A DNA stretch of 13,833 bases from Collinsella sp. (lineage in GTDB: Bacteria; Actinomycetota; Coriobacteriia; Coriobacteriales; Coriobacteriaceae), in the NCBI GenBank assembly GCA_022720335.1, contig JAIHVJ010000040.1, forward strand, positions 1 through 13,833, in the 5' to 3' direction. The notes beneath the pieces were generated by a model that was not told the origin of the DNA, searched no databases, and saw only the letters and a list, made by a program, of their open reading frames with translations. The position numbers and the translations under genes were made by a program. Shown in pieces: positions 13,779 to 13,833 of the stretch (position 1 is the stretch's first letter; the number at the start of each line of letters is the position of its first letter).

Positions 13779-13833
13779 CAAAAAAGTTTGAAGAGGGAAA
13801 CTAATTGACCGAACAGACATGATTTTGGGTTAA

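Noticed and set aside
12953..13804. 283-codon plus-strand frame opposite the DUF3793 gene
   Set aside because: Shadow of the real minus-strand gene, which has a ribosome binding site, promoter and recognisable family motifs.

Overview
The window looks like a piece of a chromosome from a GC-rich human-gut actinobacterium of the class Coriobacteriia. Collinsella is my best guess. This rests on the GC-rich codon use, frequent GTG/TTG starts with AAAGGAG-type ribosome binding sites, a DUF3793 gene paired with a short flavodoxin, an aldo/keto reductase carrying a C-terminal 4Fe-4S domain, and a secreted protein with a C-terminal module of a type I associate with Coriobacteriia. The assignment is inference; no rRNA or other marker gene is present. 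I see no phage, plasmid, IS element, tRNA, rRNA or CRISPR array.

Layout. 1-399 (-): 5' part of ribonuclease HI, cut by the window edge. 499-1401 (-): LysR-type regulator. 1402-1674: divergent control region with a T-N11-A palindrome, a sigma-70-like promoter and a leader holding a 17-codon ORF and competing hairpins. 1675-2985 (+): O-acetylhomoserine sulfhydrylase MetY, then a terminator. 3298-4074 (+): secreted protein. 4261-4467 (+): tiny two-helix membrane protein. 4577-5491 (-): 2-dehydropantoate 2-reductase. 5608-5802 (-): 64-residue ORF resembling the end of a cyclase-family protein. 5965-7155 (+): aldo/keto reductase-ferredoxin fusion. 7246-8265 (+): Gfo/Idh/MocA oxidoreductase. 8418-9284 (+): endonuclease IV. 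9432-12423 (+): polar amino-acid ABC transporter (lipoprotein, permease, ATPase). 12541-13711 (-): flavodoxin and DUF3793 protein.

How it works together. The LysR regulator and MetY form a divergent sulfur-assimilation unit: the palindrome overlaps the regulator's own start region and is centred about 66 nt upstream of the predicted metY transcription start, the classical LysR position. The metY transcript then appears to carry a translated leader with Cys codons. The ABC transporter is a normal three-gene set by order, but its ATPase lacks the Walker A segment in frame and its permease carries a signal peptide and an extracytoplasmic domain of roughly 155 residues.

The most unusual non-coding signal is a pair of 79-nt elements (7156-7234 and 8322-8400), about 80% identical, in the same orientation, each ending just before the ribosome binding site of the next gene. 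Each folds into a 20-bp stem with a 23-nt loop. The variable pairs change on both sides so that pairing is kept, and each element holds three versions of one short motif. This looks like a structure-conserved repeat or cis-regulatory RNA that I cannot match to a known family. Convergent gene pairs are separated by strong bidirectional terminators at 4506-4541 and 12447-12488.
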